A stretch of 50,134 nt of DNA, taken from the NCBI GenBank assembly GCA_002708925.1, contig PAPN01000048.1, positions 1 through 50,134 on the forward strand, given 5' to 3'. This DNA is from Paracoccaceae bacterium (GTDB taxonomy: Bacteria; Pseudomonadota; Alphaproteobacteria; Rhodobacterales; Rhodobacteraceae). Below, piece by piece: positions 27,627 to 37,065 of the stretch. The notes under the pieces were generated by a model. The model saw only the letters and a program-made list of their open reading frames with translations, had not been told where the DNA came from and searched no databases. Numbering within the stretch: the stretch's first letter is position 1; every line of letters begins with the position of its first letter. A program made the position numbers and the translations under genes.

Positions 27627-27664
27627 CCTTCGCCCCGGTCCTTGGGCAAGGCCTGCTCAACGGC

Positions 27665-27910
27665 TCATTTGGTGCTTTTTTCCAGCGCGTCCAAACGGGC
27701 CTTCAGCGCTTCGTTTTCCTCGCGGGCCTTCTGCGCCATCAGGCGCACGGCCTCGAACTCTTCGCGGGTGACGAAATCGCGATCCGCCAGCCAGCGATCC
27801 ATCAGGCTTTTCATCGCCGTCTCGGCCTCGTCCTTGGCGCCCTGGGCCACGCCCATTGCGTTGGTCATCAATTGGGACATATCGTCCAGAAATTTGTTCC
27901 GGGTCTGCAT
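27665..27910 (-). CDS. ubiK: Ubiquinone biosynthesis accessory factor UbiK (BMFP domain)
   Basis: 81-residue protein of the YqiC/BMFP family that helps aerobic ubiquinone synthesis, in E. coli through UbiJ. The N-terminal helix FLDDMSQLMTNAMGVAQ is amphipathic. The C-terminal half is a coiled coil (REEFEAVRLMAQKAREENEA) that forms trimers in relatives. GGAG lies before the ATG. It is convergent with ackA and divergent from lgt. Confidence 0.9.
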   Translation of the reverse strand: MQTRNKFLDDMSQLMTNAMGVAQGAKDEAETAMKSLMDRWLADRDFVTREEFEAVRLMAQKAREENEALKARLDALEKSTK

Positions 27911-28008
27911 CCTGCGTCTCCACCGTTACAGTTTGACACCTATATGGGCCGCAAAGGGCCGGGCCACAAGGTTGACTTCCCCGCCATAGCAGAGGCACAG
28001 AGACGCAT

Positions 28009-28890
28009 ATGACATTCGCGATCCCATTTCCGCAAATTTCGCCCGAGATTTTCTCGATCTCGCTGTTCGGAATTGACTTTGCCCTGCGTTGGTACGCGCT
28101 GGCCTATATTGCCGGCATTCTGATCGGCTGGCGGCTGGTACTCAGCGCCATTCGCCGCCCGGCGCTGTGGCGCGATGGCCCCCCGATGACGGCTGCACAG
28201 GTCGAGGATCTGCTGACCTGGATGATTTTGGGCATCATCCTGGGCGGGCGTCTGGGATTCGTGCTGTTTTACCGCCCCGGCTATTATCTGGACCACCCGG
28301 CCGAGATTTTGCAGATCTGGAGCGGCGGCATGTCCTTTCACGGGGGATTTCTGGGCGTGGTGATTGCCGCGCTGATCTTTACCAAACGCCACAACATCCC
28401 GCGCCTGCCCACTGCGGATTTACTGGCGCTGGCCGTTCCAATCGGGCTGATGCTGGGCCGGATCGCCAATTTCATCAACGCCGAGCTATGGGGCCGTCCC
28501 ACCGATCTGCCCTGGGGCGTTGTGTTCCCCGGTGCCTCGGCTCAGGCCTGCGAAGGCGTGGTGGGTCTCTGCGCGCGCCATCCCTCGCAGCTCTATGAGG
28601 CCTTTCTGGAGGGGGTCGTCCTGGCCTCGGTTCTGTTGTGGCTGGCTTTCCGCTCTGGGGCGCTGAAAAAGCCGGGGCTGCTGCTGGGCGTTTTCCTGAC
28701 TGGCTATGGGCTGGCCCGCGTGATCGTGGAACATTTCCGTCAGGCCGACGATCAGTTCATCACGCTGGAGAACCCGATGGGCCATATCCTGCGACTGGGC
28801 GAATGGGGGCTGACGATGGGGCAGCTGCTGTCCTTGCCCATGGTGGCGGTTGGTCTGGGGGTTCTGTTTTATGTGCGGCGCTCAAAATGA
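28009..28890 (+). CDS. lgt: Prolipoprotein diacylglyceryl transferase
   Basis: Inner-membrane enzyme that transfers diacylglycerol from phosphatidylglycerol to the lipobox Cys of prolipoproteins, such as the MlaA lipoprotein in this window. It has 293 residues and about seven membrane helices. Signatures are [39 protein letters not shown] with the catalytic His, [17 protein letters not shown] and the HPSQLYEAF motif. It overlaps the next methyltransferase gene by 4 bases. Confidence 0.96.
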   Translation: MTFAIPFPQISPEIFSISLFGIDFALRWYALAYIAGILIGWRLVLSAIRRPALWRDGPPMTAAQVEDLLTWMILGIILGGRLGFVLFYRPGYYLDHPAEILQIWSGGMSFHGGFLGVVIAALIFTKRHNIPRLPTADLLALAVPIGLMLGRIANFINAELWGRPTDLPWGVVFPGASAQACEGVVGLCARHPSQLYEAFLEGVVLASVLLWLAFRSGALKKPGLLLGVFLTGYGLARVIVEHFRQADDQFITLENPMGHILRLGEWGLTMGQLLSLPMVAVGLGVLFYVRRSK

Positions 28891-29948
28891 GCCTGACCGA
28901 CCACCTGATCGCCCGCATCCGCCGCACCGGCCCGCTGTCGGTGGCGGATTATATGGCCGAATGCCTGCTGCACCCGACGCTTGGCTATTATACCACCCGC
29001 GATCCTTTGGGCGCGGCGGGGGATTTCACCACGGCGCCGGAAATCAGCCAGATGTTTGGCGAATTGATCGGGCTATCGCTGGCCCAAAGCTGGATGGATC
29101 AGGGCGCGCCCGCCGCTTTCGTTCTGGCCGAGGCCGGGCCGGGGCGCGGCACTTTGATGGCGGATATTCTGCGTGCCACGCGGGCGGTGCCGGGGTTCCA
29201 TGCGGGCCTGCACCTACACCTGATCGAGGCCTCGCCGACCTTGCGCGCCGCGCAGGCCGATCGGCTGGCCGGCCACGCGCCTGAATGGCACGACAGCCTG
29301 TCCGAACTGCCCTCGGATTTACCTGTGTTCTTTGTGGCCAACGAATTTTTCGACGCGCTGCCCATCCGGCAATTCATCCGCGACGGCGCGGGATGGCGCG
29401 AGCGGCGGATCGCGCAAACCGAGGGGGCCCTGTCCTTTGCCCTGACCGAGCCCACGCCCCAGCCATCGCTGGATCACCGTCTGGATGACACCAAGGATGG
29501 CGATCTGGTGGAACTATGCCCCGCCGCCACGGCCATAAGTGCCCAGATCGCTCAGCATATCGCCCAAAATGGCGGCGCGGCGCTGTTCATTGATTACGGC
29601 GACTGGCGCTCTTTGGGGGACACGCTGCAAGCGCTACACGCGCATCAGCACGTTGACCCGCTGACCGATCCGGGCAATTGCGATCTGACCGCCCATGTCG
29701 ATTTCGAGGCCCTGGTCCAGGGCCTGCCCTGCCCGCACACGCGCCTGACCCCCCAAGGCGTTTTTCTGGAACGCCTGGGGATCACCCAGCGCGCACAATC
29801 CCTGGCCAGCCGTCTGGAGGGCGAGCCGCTGAACGCGCTGATCGCGGCACATCGGCGCTTGACGCACCCGGCGGAAATGGGGACGCTCTTCAAAGTGATC
29901 GGGCTCTATCCGGACGGACAGACGCCCCCACCCGGACTGGAAACCTAA
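28887..29948 (+). CDS. Class I SAM-dependent methyltransferase, MidA/NDUFAF7 family
   Basis: It has 353 residues of the DUF185 family. The mitochondrial member NDUFAF7 methylates an Arg of a complex I subunit, so a complex I role is plausible in this alphaproteobacterium. Motifs are [20 protein letters not shown], the [14 protein letters not shown] signature, SAM loop [33 protein letters not shown] and [15 protein letters not shown]. It is coupled by a 4-base overlap to lgt and lies 6 bases before pgeF. Confidence 0.92.
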   Translation: MSLTDHLIARIRRTGPLSVADYMAECLLHPTLGYYTTRDPLGAAGDFTTAPEISQMFGELIGLSLAQSWMDQGAPAAFVLAEAGPGRGTLMADILRATRAVPGFHAGLHLHLIEASPTLRAAQADRLAGHAPEWHDSLSELPSDLPVFFVANEFFDALPIRQFIRDGAGWRERRIAQTEGALSFALTEPTPQPSLDHRLDDTKDGDLVELCPAATAISAQIAQHIAQNGGAALFIDYGDWRSLGDTLQALHAHQHVDPLTDPGNCDLTAHVDFEALVQGLPCPHTRLTPQGVFLERLGITQRAQSLASRLEGEPLNALIAAHRRLTHPAEMGTLFKVIGLYPDGQTPPPGLET

Positions 29949-29954
29949 AAGAAA

Positions 29955-30710
29955 ATGACCCTTGAAATCCTGACCTCCGATCTGCTGCACGGCACGCGCC
30001 ATGGGTTCTTCACCCGTCGGGGCGGGGCCTCTTCGGGGATCTTCGACGGGCTGAACTGTGGCTTCGGATCCTCGGATCAACGCGAGATCGTCACGATCAA
30101 TCGCGCCCGTGTGGCTCAGGCGATGGATGTCCCGCACAGCCATCTGGTGACGATCCACCAGACCCATTCACCGAACGTCGAGGTGATTACGGCTGCGGAT
30201 CAGGAAACCGGCCCCGCCGATGCGATGGTCACGAATGTGCCGGGGCTGGCCCTGGGCATTCTGACGGCCGATTGCCAGCCGGTTCTGTTTGCGGACACGC
30301 AGGCGGGCGTTGTTGGCGCGGCCCATGCAGGCTGGCGCGGCGCGCTGGACGGGGTGCTGGAGGCGACGGTCTCGGCGATGGAAAGCCTGGGCGCCGACCG
30401 GGCACATATTCACGCGGTGATCGGCCCTTCGATCAGCCAGAAAGCCTACGAAGTCGGGCCCGAATTTTTTGACGATTTCCTGGCCGAGACCCCCGATAAC
30501 GCACGGTTCTTTGCCTCTGGTCAGGGGGATCGGATGATGTTTGACCTGCCCGCCTTTGGGCTGTCCAGGCTGCGTGCCTGCGGCGTCGGTCAGGCCGAGT
30601 GGATCAGGCATTGCACCTATTCCGATCCGGATCGGTTCTATTCCTATCGCCGCACCACCCATGCGGGTGAGGCCGATTATGGCCGCCTGATCTCTGCCAT
30701 TCGCGTCTAG
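29955..30710 (+). CDS. pgeF: Peptidoglycan editing factor PgeF (YfiH/multicopper polyphenol oxidase family)
   Basis: Amidase-type housekeeping enzyme that keeps L-Ser out of the muropeptide stem in E. coli. Older annotations call it a laccase domain protein. It has 251 residues. Motifs are HGFFTRRGGASSG, LVTIHQTHSPNV, ILTADCQPVLFAD, AAHAGWRGALDGV with the conserved metal His, and IGPSISQKAYEVG. It ends the lgt-methyltransferase-pgeF operon. Confidence 0.93.
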   Translation: MTLEILTSDLLHGTRHGFFTRRGGASSGIFDGLNCGFGSSDQREIVTINRARVAQAMDVPHSHLVTIHQTHSPNVEVITAADQETGPADAMVTNVPGLALGILTADCQPVLFADTQAGVVGAAHAGWRGALDGVLEATVSAMESLGADRAHIHAVIGPSISQKAYEVGPEFFDDFLAETPDNARFFASGQGDRMMFDLPAFGLSRLRACGVGQAEWIRHCTYSDPDRFYSYRRTTHAGEADYGRLISAIRV

Positions 30711-30822
30711 GCCTGCCGCCTTAGTATTTCCCCAATGTGACGTCCATCGCGCCCAAACAATGCCGCATTGGCAAGGCAGATTGTTTCTGAAGCAAGACAC
30801 TCAAAGCCGCAGGAGCACCAAA

Positions 30823-30957
30823 ATGGCCCGCAAGCAAAAACGCTGGATGAAATCCGTGATCGAAACCTCGAAATCCGACATGCCCGCCATGCCCTGGGCG
30901 CGCAAGGCCCAGAATTCGAAGGCGACATCGAAACCGGCAAAACGCCGCGCCAGCTGA
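30823..30957 (+). CDS. Small basic conserved protein, 44 residues
   Basis: It begins MARKQKRWMKSVIETSK and ends in a Lys/Arg/Ala/Ser tail. AGGAG lies 7 bases before the ATG and a strong terminator follows 37 bases after the stop, so it reads as an independent monocistronic gene. From memory, similar short MKSV-I-A/S proteins occur widely in Rhodobacterales; their function is unknown. The high charge could suit nucleic-acid or ribosome binding, which is a guess. Confidence 0.75.
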   Translation: MARKQKRWMKSVIETSKSDMPAMPWARKAQNSKATSKPAKRRAS

Positions 30958-30994
30958 TCCTGCGCACAGAATCAATGCGCCCCACTGAAAACAA

Positions 30995-31020
30995 GACCGC
31001 CTTCGGGCGGTCTCTTTTTT
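30995..31020 (+). terminator. Rho-independent terminator with UUCG loop
   Basis: Perfect stem GACCGCC / GGCGGTC closed by a TTCG tetraloop and followed by TCTTTTTT. It ends the 44-residue gene and is the strongest terminator in the window. Confidence 0.93.
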
Positions 31021-31132
31021 GGTCCTGACGTCTGGCCGAATCGAAATGTGGCGCAGCCGTCCACGCCAGGGAAACAATCATGGGGCGAATCCCTGATTTC
31101 CCCTGAATCCGCGACACAATAGGCTGAAAGCT

Positions 31133-31162
31133 TTGACAATGCGGGGACAAAGCCTGCATTAT
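31133..31162 (+). promoter_or_regulatory. Putative promoter of the Hint-domain gene
   Basis: TTGACA at 31133-31138, an 18-base spacer, and CATTAT at 31157-31162, in the otherwise featureless 228-base stretch between the terminator and the gene. The -35 box is perfect and the -10 box is 4/6. Confidence 0.5.
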
Positions 31163-31248
31163 TTCCTGACTAGCAGATGGAAACCTGTCCTTCTGTCGTT
31201 GTCGGTGGGGGCCGACGCGGATGTGACGAACCTGGAATAGGTGCGTAC

Positions 31249-32001
31249 ATGAATAAGTTTGCCCCCGTCTTTGACGCGGTCACCCGTCCCTCTCTCACGT
31301 CGCGGAACACTCCGGCGATGGCGCGGCGGCCCGGTGTCACCCGGCGCTATGACATCTCATTTCTGAACGATGACATGACGCCCGAATTCCGGCAAACTGT
31401 TGCACCCTCTCTGCCCTCGTTCGAGGCAGCCTTCTCGGCTTTTGGTCGCGGATTGCTGCTGAGCACATCCCAAGGCCCCTGCGCCATCGAAGATCTGCAA
31501 CCCGGAATGCTGGTTGAAACGGTCGAACACGGTCCTCTTCCCGTGCAATGGATCGGATCCATGCAGATCATCCCCAACGTGCCGGCCGATCGGCCCGAGC
31601 TGTCCCGACTGGTCCGAATCATGGCGGATCGGTTTGGCATCGGCCGGCCCGTTGTGGATATGATCCTGGGGCCGGGTGCGCGACTGTTACAAGGAGAAGG
31701 CCCAGACGCGATCTATGTCCCCGCGCAGGATATGGTGGATGGCGACGGGGTGTTCCAACTGACACCGCCCGCCCCGACGCGGGTGTATCATATCGCCCTG
31801 CCGCAGCAGGCGACGATCCTGGCGGGCGGCTTGCAGCTGGAATCCTATCACCCCGGCCCCCACCGGGCCGAGATGCTGGGCCCGGAAATGCTGCGGCTTT
31901 ATCTCAGCCTGTTCCCGCATGTGACGAATCTGTCTGGCTTTGGCAGCATGGCGCATCCGCGCACAGACAGCACGCACCAGTTGCAGGCCGAACTTTACTG
32001 A
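31249..32001 (+). CDS. Hint-domain-containing protein without the catalytic Cys
   Basis: It has 250 residues. The middle part is a Hint-type domain as in many roseobacter proteins: AFGRGLLLSTSQGPCAIEDL, then QPGMLVETVEHGPLPVQWIG, and a C-terminal LESYHPGPHRAEMLGPEML. In autoprocessing Hint domains the first strand starts with Cys; here that place is Ala (the A of AFGRG), so self-cleavage is not expected. The N-terminus is a short basic segment with no signal peptide. The function of this subfamily is unknown. It is convergent with the Lrp-type regulator, the stops being adjacent. Confidence 0.8.
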   Translation: MNKFAPVFDAVTRPSLTSRNTPAMARRPGVTRRYDISFLNDDMTPEFRQTVAPSLPSFEAAFSAFGRGLLLSTSQGPCAIEDLQPGMLVETVEHGPLPVQWIGSMQIIPNVPADRPELSRLVRIMADRFGIGRPVVDMILGPGARLLQGEGPDAIYVPAQDMVDGDGVFQLTPPAPTRVYHIALPQQATILAGGLQLESYHPGPHRAEMLGPEMLRLYLSLFPHVTNLSGFGSMAHPRTDSTHQLQAELY

Positions 32002-32502
32002 TCAGGCCGAGCGGTTCAGCCGCTCTTCGAGCACATCGAAAGGCACGCCCGGATCGTCCTTAGCGTTCCGAATCACCAAAGATGTCTTCACGCTGGCCAC
32101 ATTATCGGCTGCGGTCAGTTGCTCGGTCAGGAAGGATTGAAAGGTGCTCAGGTCCGGGGCCACGCATTTCAGAATGAAATCGACCTCACCATTAAGCATG
32201 TGACATTCACGAACCAGCGGCCAATCCTGGCAGCGCTGTTCAAAGGCGCTCAGGTCCACCTCCGCCTGGCTTTGCAGCCCCACCATGGCGAACACCTGCA
32301 CCTCAAAGCCCAGCTCACGCGAATCAACCCTGGCGTGATAGCCCTGGATAAAGCCCTCCTCCTCCAGCGAGCGCACACGGCGCAGGCAGGGCGGCGCAGA
32401 AATCCCGACGCGTTTGGCCAATTCGACGTTGGTCATACGACCGTTCGCCTGAAGCTCGGCCAGAATTTTGCGATCAATGGGATCAAGACGCGAGGTCGGC
32501 AT
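32002..32502 (-). CDS. Lrp/AsnC family transcriptional regulator
   Basis: It has 166 residues. The N-terminal helix-turn-helix is LDPIDRKILAELQANGRMTN through ELAKRVGISAPPCLRRVRSL. The C-terminal RAM ligand-binding domain has ECHMLNGEVDFILKCVAPDL. A perfect AGGAGG lies 6 bases before the ATG at 32502, which decides the start. It is divergent from trxB with 213 bases between. The effector amino acid is not predictable. Confidence 0.93.
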   Translation of the reverse strand: MPTSRLDPIDRKILAELQANGRMTNVELAKRVGISAPPCLRRVRSLEEEGFIQGYHARVDSRELGFEVQVFAMVGLQSQAEVDLSAFEQRCQDWPLVRECHMLNGEVDFILKCVAPDLSTFQSFLTEQLTAADNVASVKTSLVIRNAKDDPGVPFDVLEERLNRSA

Positions 32503-32685
32503 AACTATCCTCCTATGCAACGGTTTCTTATATCACCCTTCACTGGCGCGCAATATTCTTTCGCCCAAAGGCAAGATAGTTACGTTTTCCTCAAATCATA
32601 TGCACATTTCCTGATCGCGTCCTCAAACCGGGGATGTGACTGAACGGGGGGTTTTCGCAGCCCGTTGTGCAGATTATATGCGTAG

Positions 32686-33657
<972 letters not shown>

Positions 33658-33677
33658 TTCCGCCCGATTGTTCCCAA

Positions 33678-33702
33678 AGCCCGGCCTTTGCGCCGGGCTT
33701 TT
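33678..33702 (+). terminator. Rho-independent terminator after trxB
   Basis: Stem AGCCCGGC / GCCGGGCT with a 6-base loop and TTTT, 20 bases after the trxB stop. It separates trxB from the MarR-sulfurylase gene. Confidence 0.88.
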
Positions 33703-33756
33703 CCCATCGCATCGGCGGAATGTGGCCAAATCTCCTTATTCCCAGCGGGGATAAAA

Positions 33757-33807
33757 GTTTGTTCTTTTCTGAACGAACCTCATCGCCTATATGTTCATCC
33801 ATGAACA
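33757..33807 (+). promoter_or_regulatory. Two TGTTC-type palindromes in the promoter of the MarR-ATP sulfurylase gene
   Basis: Site 1 is GTTTGTTC-N6-GAACGAAC (33757-33778), one mismatch. Site 2 is the perfect TGTTCAT-CC-ATGAACA (33792-33807). Both share TTC/GAA half-site cores. A possible TATATG -10 box (33788-33793) with a weak -35 17 bases upstream would be covered by the two sites. The pattern fits autoregulation by the winged-helix domain encoded 18 bases downstream. Confidence 0.65.
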
Positions 33808-33824
33808 AACCTTGAGCCCCTGCG

Positions 33825-35903
33825 ATGACCGCATCCAAAACGAAACCCAACGTCGCGGAAGAAGACCTGCTTTTCCGCCTTCTGCGCCAGCTGGATCAGG
33901 CGCCGGAAGCCTCGCAGCGCGCGACGGCCCAGACGCTTGGGGTGTCTTTGGGGCGGCTGAACACGCAGCTGCGCGCCGCCACGGACGCAGGTTTCATCAA
34001 GATCACCGAACATTCAAGCCAGGACAAACGGCAGCGCTATGCCTATGCGATCACCGCGCGTGGGGCCGCTGAAAAATCCCGGCTGACCGATCAGTTTTTG
34101 GCCCGGAAACTGGCCGAATACGATGCCCTCCATGCCGAGTTGACCGGCACCTCCAGCGGCTTTGCGCCATTGAAAAACAGGAATAAATTCGTGCAAAACA
34201 ACCTTGCCCCCATCCCCGAGCTATATGTCTCTCATGACTCGGCCCAAAAGCTGAAAATCGAAGCAGCCGGCCTGACCAGCTGGGATCTGACCCCGCGCCA
34301 GATCTGCGATCTGGAACTGCTGATGAACGGTGGCTTCAACCCGCTGAAAGGCTTCATGGGCGAGCACGACTATAACAGCGTCGTCGAAAACATGCGCCTG
34401 GAAGACGGCAGCCTGTGGCCGATGCCGATCACTCTGGATGTCAGCGTCGAGTTTGCCGATCAGCTGGAAATCGGCCAGGACATCGCCCTGCGCGATCAGG
34501 AAGGCGTCATTCTGGCCACCATGACCGTCACCGACCGCTGGGAGCCGAACAAATCCAACGAGGCCGAGAAGGTTTTTGGCGCGGATGACGTGGCGCACCC
34601 TGCCGTGAACTATCTGCACAACACTGCCGGTCGCATCTATCTGGGCGGCCCCGTCGTCGGCATCCAGCAGCCCGTGCATTACGATTTCCGCGCCCGCCGC
34701 GACACTCCGAACGAGCTGCGCGCCTATTTCCGCAAACTGGGCTGGCGCAAAATCGTGGCCTTCCAGACCCGGAACCCGCTGCACCGTGCGCATCAGGAAC
34801 TGACCTTCCGCGCCGCGCGCGAAGCTCAGGCCAACCTGCTGATCCACCCCGTTGTCGGCATGACCAAACCAGGTGACGTGGACCACTTCACCCGCGTGCG
34901 CTGCTACGAGGCCGTGCTGGACAAATATCCCCAGTCCACCACCACCATGTCGCTGCTGAACCTGGCCATGCGGATGGCCGGCCCGCGCGAGGCCGTCTGG
35001 CACGGCCTGATCCGCGCCAACCACGGCTGCACGCATTTCATCGTTGGCCGCGACCACGCCGGCCCCGGCAAAAACAGCCAGGGCGAAGATTTCTACGGCC
35101 CCTATGACGCGCAGGATCTGTTCCGCAAACACCAGGATGAAATCGGCATCGAAATGGTTGATTTCAAACACATGGTCTGGGTGTCAGAGCGCGCGCAATA
35201 CGAAGCCATGGACGAAATCAAAGACAAGGATGACGTCACCATCCTGAATATCTCGGGGACCGAACTGCGCCGCCGTCTGCGCGAAGGACTGGAAATCCCT
35301 GAATGGTTCTCGTTCCCTGAGGTGGTCAAGGAACTGCGCCGCACCTCTCCGCCGCGTAGCAAACAGGGTTTCACCGTGTTCTTCACCGGCCTGTCCGGAT
35401 CCGGCAAATCCACCATCGCCAACGCGCTGATGGTCAAGCTGATGGAAATGGGCGGCCGCCCCGTGACCCTGCTGGACGGTGACATCGTGCGTAAAAACCT
35501 GTCGTCCGAGCTGGGCTTCAGCAAAGAGCACCGCGATCTGAACATCCGCCGCATCGGCTATGTGGCCTCTGAGATCACGAAAAACGGCGGGATCGCCATC
35601 TGTGCGCCCATCGCGCCCTACACCGCAACCCGCCGCGCCGTACGCGAGGACATCGAACAGTATGGCGCCTTCGTCGAGGTCCATGTCGCGACCAGCCTGG
35701 AAGAGTGCGAACGCCGCGACCGCAAGGGCCTGTACAAACTGGCCCGCGAAGGCAAAATCAAGGAGTTCACCGGGATTTCCGATCCCTATGAAAGCCCCAC
35801 GAAGGCCGAGCTGGTCGTCGAAACGGAAAACGTGGATGTCGATAACTGCGCCCACCAGGTTCTGCTGAAACTGGAATCGATGGGTCTGATCTCGGGCACC
35901 TAA
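33825..35903 (+). CDS. MarR-like winged-helix domain fused to bifunctional ATP sulfurylase/APS kinase
   Basis: Enzyme part: sulfate + ATP to APS, then APS + ATP to PAPS. It has 692 residues. Residues about 10-105 are a winged helix of the EPS-associated MarR type (ATAQTLGVSLGRLNTQLRAA; RQRYAYAITARGAAEKSRL; a C-terminal helix KLAEYDALHAEL). Residues about 123-500 are ATP sulfurylase, with QTRNPLHRAH (about 314) and GRDHAGPG (about 408). The rest is APS kinase with P-loop GLSGSGKST (about 522-530). An internal GTG at 34191 (AGGA 9 bases upstream) would give a normal 570-residue enzyme beginning VQNNLAPIPELYVS. The linker before it is A/T-rich like an old leader, so both a fusion and a separate enzyme could be made from this frame. 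Confidence 0.9.
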   Translation: MTASKTKPNVAEEDLLFRLLRQLDQAPEASQRATAQTLGVSLGRLNTQLRAATDAGFIKITEHSSQDKRQRYAYAITARGAAEKSRLTDQFLARKLAEYDALHAELTGTSSGFAPLKNRNKFVQNNLAPIPELYVSHDSAQKLKIEAAGLTSWDLTPRQICDLELLMNGGFNPLKGFMGEHDYNSVVENMRLEDGSLWPMPITLDVSVEFADQLEIGQDIALRDQEGVILATMTVTDRWEPNKSNEAEKVFGADDVAHPAVNYLHNTAGRIYLGGPVVGIQQPVHYDFRARRDTPNELRAYFRKLGWRKIVAFQTRNPLHRAHQELTFRAAREAQANLLIHPVVGMTKPGDVDHFTRVRCYEAVLDKYPQSTTTMSLLNLAMRMAGPREAVWHGLIRANHGCTHFIVGRDHAGPGKNSQGEDFYGPYDAQDLFRKHQDEIGIEMVDFKHMVWVSERAQYEAMDEIKDKDDVTILNISGTELRRRLREGLEIPEWFSFPEVVKELRRTSPPRSKQGFTVFFTGLSGSGKSTIANALMVKLMEMGGRPVTLLDGDIVRKNLSSELGFSKEHRDLNIRRIGYVASEITKNGGIAICAPIAPYTATRRAVREDIEQYGAFVEVHVATSLEECERRDRKGLYKLAREGKIKEFTGISDPYESPTKAELVVETENVDVDNCAHQVLLKLESMGLISGT

Positions 35904-35926
35904 GCCTGCATCCGGAAACAAACAAG

Positions 35927-35953
35927 CGCCCCGCCAATCTGGTGGGGCGTTTT
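35927..35953 (+). terminator. Rho-independent terminator after the sulfurylase/kinase gene
   Basis: Stem CGCCCCGCC / GGTGGGGCG (one G-T pair), 5-base loop, then TTTT, 24 bases after the stop. It lies between convergent genes. Confidence 0.85.
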
Positions 35954-35959
35954 GCGTTG

Positions 35960-36256
35960 TCAGCGCAGATGGCGCCGCAGCAGCCACAGATAAAACAAAT
36001 GCCCCAGGATGAACGAAACCGCCGAGATGCCCTGCGCCTCTCGCAGACCCTGCTGGGCGGGAATAAAGCCAACGCCCAGCATCGTCACGAAGGCCAGAGC
36101 CGGTAAGAACGCCAGCGCCACCATGCGCGGCGCGCTCCAACCTGCGTGCCCCGTCAGCGAAAACTGCATCGGCAGCCGGTCTGCATGGGGTAACATCTGG
36201 TGCGCCCGGATCGACAACAGGGTCAAAACGGCCGCCACAAAGGCAGCGACAAGCAT
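35960..36256 (-). CDS. Small membrane protein, DUF1648-like
   Basis: It has 98 residues with three hydrophobic segments (about 2-17, 46-63, 77-92). The stretch ADRLPMQFSLTGHAGWS resembles the LPxHFNxxGxxDGW motif of DUF1648 proteins, so it may be a minimal member. Function unknown. It starts 6 bases after the DUF1150 gene and is the third gene of the Hsp20 operon. Confidence 0.65.
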   Translation of the reverse strand: MLVAAFVAAVLTLLSIRAHQMLPHADRLPMQFSLTGHAGWSAPRMVALAFLPALAFVTMLGVGFIPAQQGLREAQGISAVSFILGHLFYLWLLRRHLR

Positions 36257-36262
36257 CCTCGC

Positions 36263-36490
36263 CTAGTGTACCGTTACCGGCGCGAAATCGTGCTGACGCG
36301 CCAGGCTAAAGGCCAGTTGGCGGTCATTGACCAGCGCCAGACGCTCGCCCTCGGCGCTGTGCACCGCATAGAGCGTGGTCTGCCCCTGCGCCTGTGCACG
36401 CAGTTCCTCGGGCAGGTCGGCCACCTCGACGGACCGGACATAGACGATCCGCCCCTCTGTTTCCGAGCCGAAATCATATTTAGTATCCAT
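36263..36490 (-). CDS. DUF1150 family protein
   Basis: 75-residue acidic protein typical of alphaproteobacteria. The core is GRIVYVRSVEVADLPEEL followed by LYAVHSAEGERLALVNDR and a conserved ALARQHDFAP-like end (SLARQHDFAPVTVH). It is found next to small heat-shock genes in this class, as here, 3 bases after the Hsp20 gene. The biochemical role is unknown; a part in heat-shock protection is inferred from context. Confidence 0.9.
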   Translation of the reverse strand: MDTKYDFGSETEGRIVYVRSVEVADLPEELRAQAQGQTTLYAVHSAEGERLALVNDRQLAFSLARQHDFAPVTVH

Positions 36491-36493
36491 GAC

Positions 36494-36907
36494 TTACCCC
36501 TTTCTGATCTGAATGCTTTGCACAACGGTGTCGGGCTGGACCCGGTTCAGATCCACATGCAGCAGACCGTTTTCCATCACGGCCTCGCCCACCTCGACCC
36601 CATCGGCCAGAACGAACGAGCGCTGAAACTGCCGCGCCGCGATCCCGCGATGCAAAAAGACCCGGCCGTCCTGATCTTCTTTTTGGCGTCCGCGAATGAC
36701 CAGTTGACGGTCCTCTAGCGTGATCGCCAGATCCTCTTCGGCGAAACCGGCGACGGCCAGCGTGATCCGAAAGGAATTCTCCGAGGTTTGTTCGATATTG
36801 AAAGGGGGATAGCCTTCGTTGCCGGATTTGGCATTGCGTTCCAGCAGGCGTTCCAGCTGGTCAAATCCCAACAGATACGGGTGCGACCCCAGGGTAAGCT
36901 TCGTCAT
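36494..36907 (-). CDS. Hsp20/alpha-crystallin small heat-shock protein
   Basis: ATP-independent holdase chaperone. It has 137 residues, IbpA-like. The alpha-crystallin domain runs from YPPFNIEQTSENSFRITLAV to the C-terminal strand. It has the A-x-x-x-n-G-L motif as VMENGLLHVDL, but the usual C-terminal IxI is only approximate (QSIQIRK). The ATG at 36907 has AAGGA 7 bases upstream. First gene of a three-gene operon. Confidence 0.93.
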   Translation of the reverse strand: MTKLTLGSHPYLLGFDQLERLLERNAKSGNEGYPPFNIEQTSENSFRITLAVAGFAEEDLAITLEDRQLVIRGRQKEDQDGRVFLHRGIAARQFQRSFVLADGVEVGEAVMENGLLHVDLNRVQPDTVVQSIQIRKG

Positions 36908-37065
36908 CGGCACGTCCTTAGTCTAAGCGACAGTCCATTTTCCGGATCCCGTTTCGGCAACCCGTCCTCAGAAATATGGGCATGGCGGGGCCAGGGCGCA
37001 AGACCTTTGCGAAAAGCTTCGTTTTCAGTATCTTAAAACCACAGCCAACAATAAGAATCAGAGCC

